From: Bifidobacteriaceae bacterium
GTDB lineage: Bacteria; Actinomycetota; Actinomycetes; Actinomycetales; WQXJ01
Assembly (NCBI GenBank): GCA_031266115.1
Contig: JAISBQ010000170.1
Coordinates: 1 to 6,191 of the forward strand
Reading direction: 5' to 3'
Length of the DNA: 6,191 nt
Made by a program: the position numbers and the translations under genes. Each line of letters begins with the position of its first letter. Positions within the stretch are counted from its first letter, which is position 1. Shown here one piece after another: positions 6,152 through 6,191 of the stretch. The notes beneath the pieces were generated by a model. The model ran no database searches. It had not been told where the DNA came from and saw only the letters and a program-made list of their open reading frames with translations.

Positions 6152-6191
6152 TCAAGCGGTCGATTCGGGACTGTGGCGATCACCGGCCACC
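6152..6191. other. Unresolved right edge beyond the break in the glycosyltransferase
   Basis: On the minus strand, the glycosyltransferase frame reads VAGDRHSPESTA and then TGA (6154-6152) before rejoining RQIDAA. VAGD could be the start of the AGDF-R-x-x-D-R segment often seen before this point in GtrB proteins, but the following codons do not fit it. One other minus frame is open to the edge (WPVIATVPNRPLDA), and one is closed. The stretch could be an insertion-sequence end, a short indel or assembly error. It is too short to decide. Confidence 0.3.

Noticed and set aside
6152..6191. Calling an insertion-sequence end at the right edge
   Set aside because: Fewer than 40 bases are visible, with no transposase, terminal repeat pair or target duplication, so a mobile-element call is unsupported.

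Overview
The window looks like ordinary chromosomal DNA from a high-GC Gram-positive bacterium (Actinomycetota). The evidence is the very GC-rich third codon positions, the GTG starts, and above all a PurN gene beside a large PerM/DUF6350-type membrane protein, a neighbourhood I know from actinobacteria such as Mycobacterium. I cannot name a genus. I found no complete mobile element, CRISPR array, tRNA or rRNA.

Layout from left to right. Positions 1-120 lie downstream of purN and hold at most the edge of an unidentified minus-strand reading frame; they do not look like the start of purH. Then come purN (minus, 121-723), a small three-helix membrane protein (plus, 860-1354) and the PerM/DUF6350 membrane protein (minus, 1346-2704). 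The small gene diverges from purN across a 136-nt spacer and converges with perM, with 9 bp of 3' overlap. A 293-nt intergenic region (2705-2997) with two hairpin-forming palindromes separates perM from a divergent Gfo/Idh/MocA-family oxidoreductase (plus, 2998-3984). That gene converges, across 28 nt, with a minus-strand cluster. In transcription order the cluster is a GtrB-like polyprenyl-phosphate glycosyltransferase (3' part only, entering from the right edge), a GtrA-family flippase-like protein (5242-5667) and a YbjJ-like MFS transporter (4013-5230). Intergenic gaps in this cluster are about 10 nt, so it is probably one operon.

How the genes work together. PurN serves purine synthesis, and PerM by homology serves envelope or cell-division integrity. 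The GtrB/GtrA pair would load a sugar onto a lipid carrier and move it across the membrane for glycosylation of a surface polymer. The MFS protein and the oxidoreductase have no demonstrable link to that pathway beyond position.

The points most worth a second look are three. The glycosyltransferase reading frame breaks at an in-frame TGA close to the right edge. In the leader of the small membrane protein, a perfect 9-nt inverted repeat could mask the Shine-Dalgarno sequence, with a competing hairpin. The gene order around purN is unusual. I did not find convincing evidence for a new multi-gene system.
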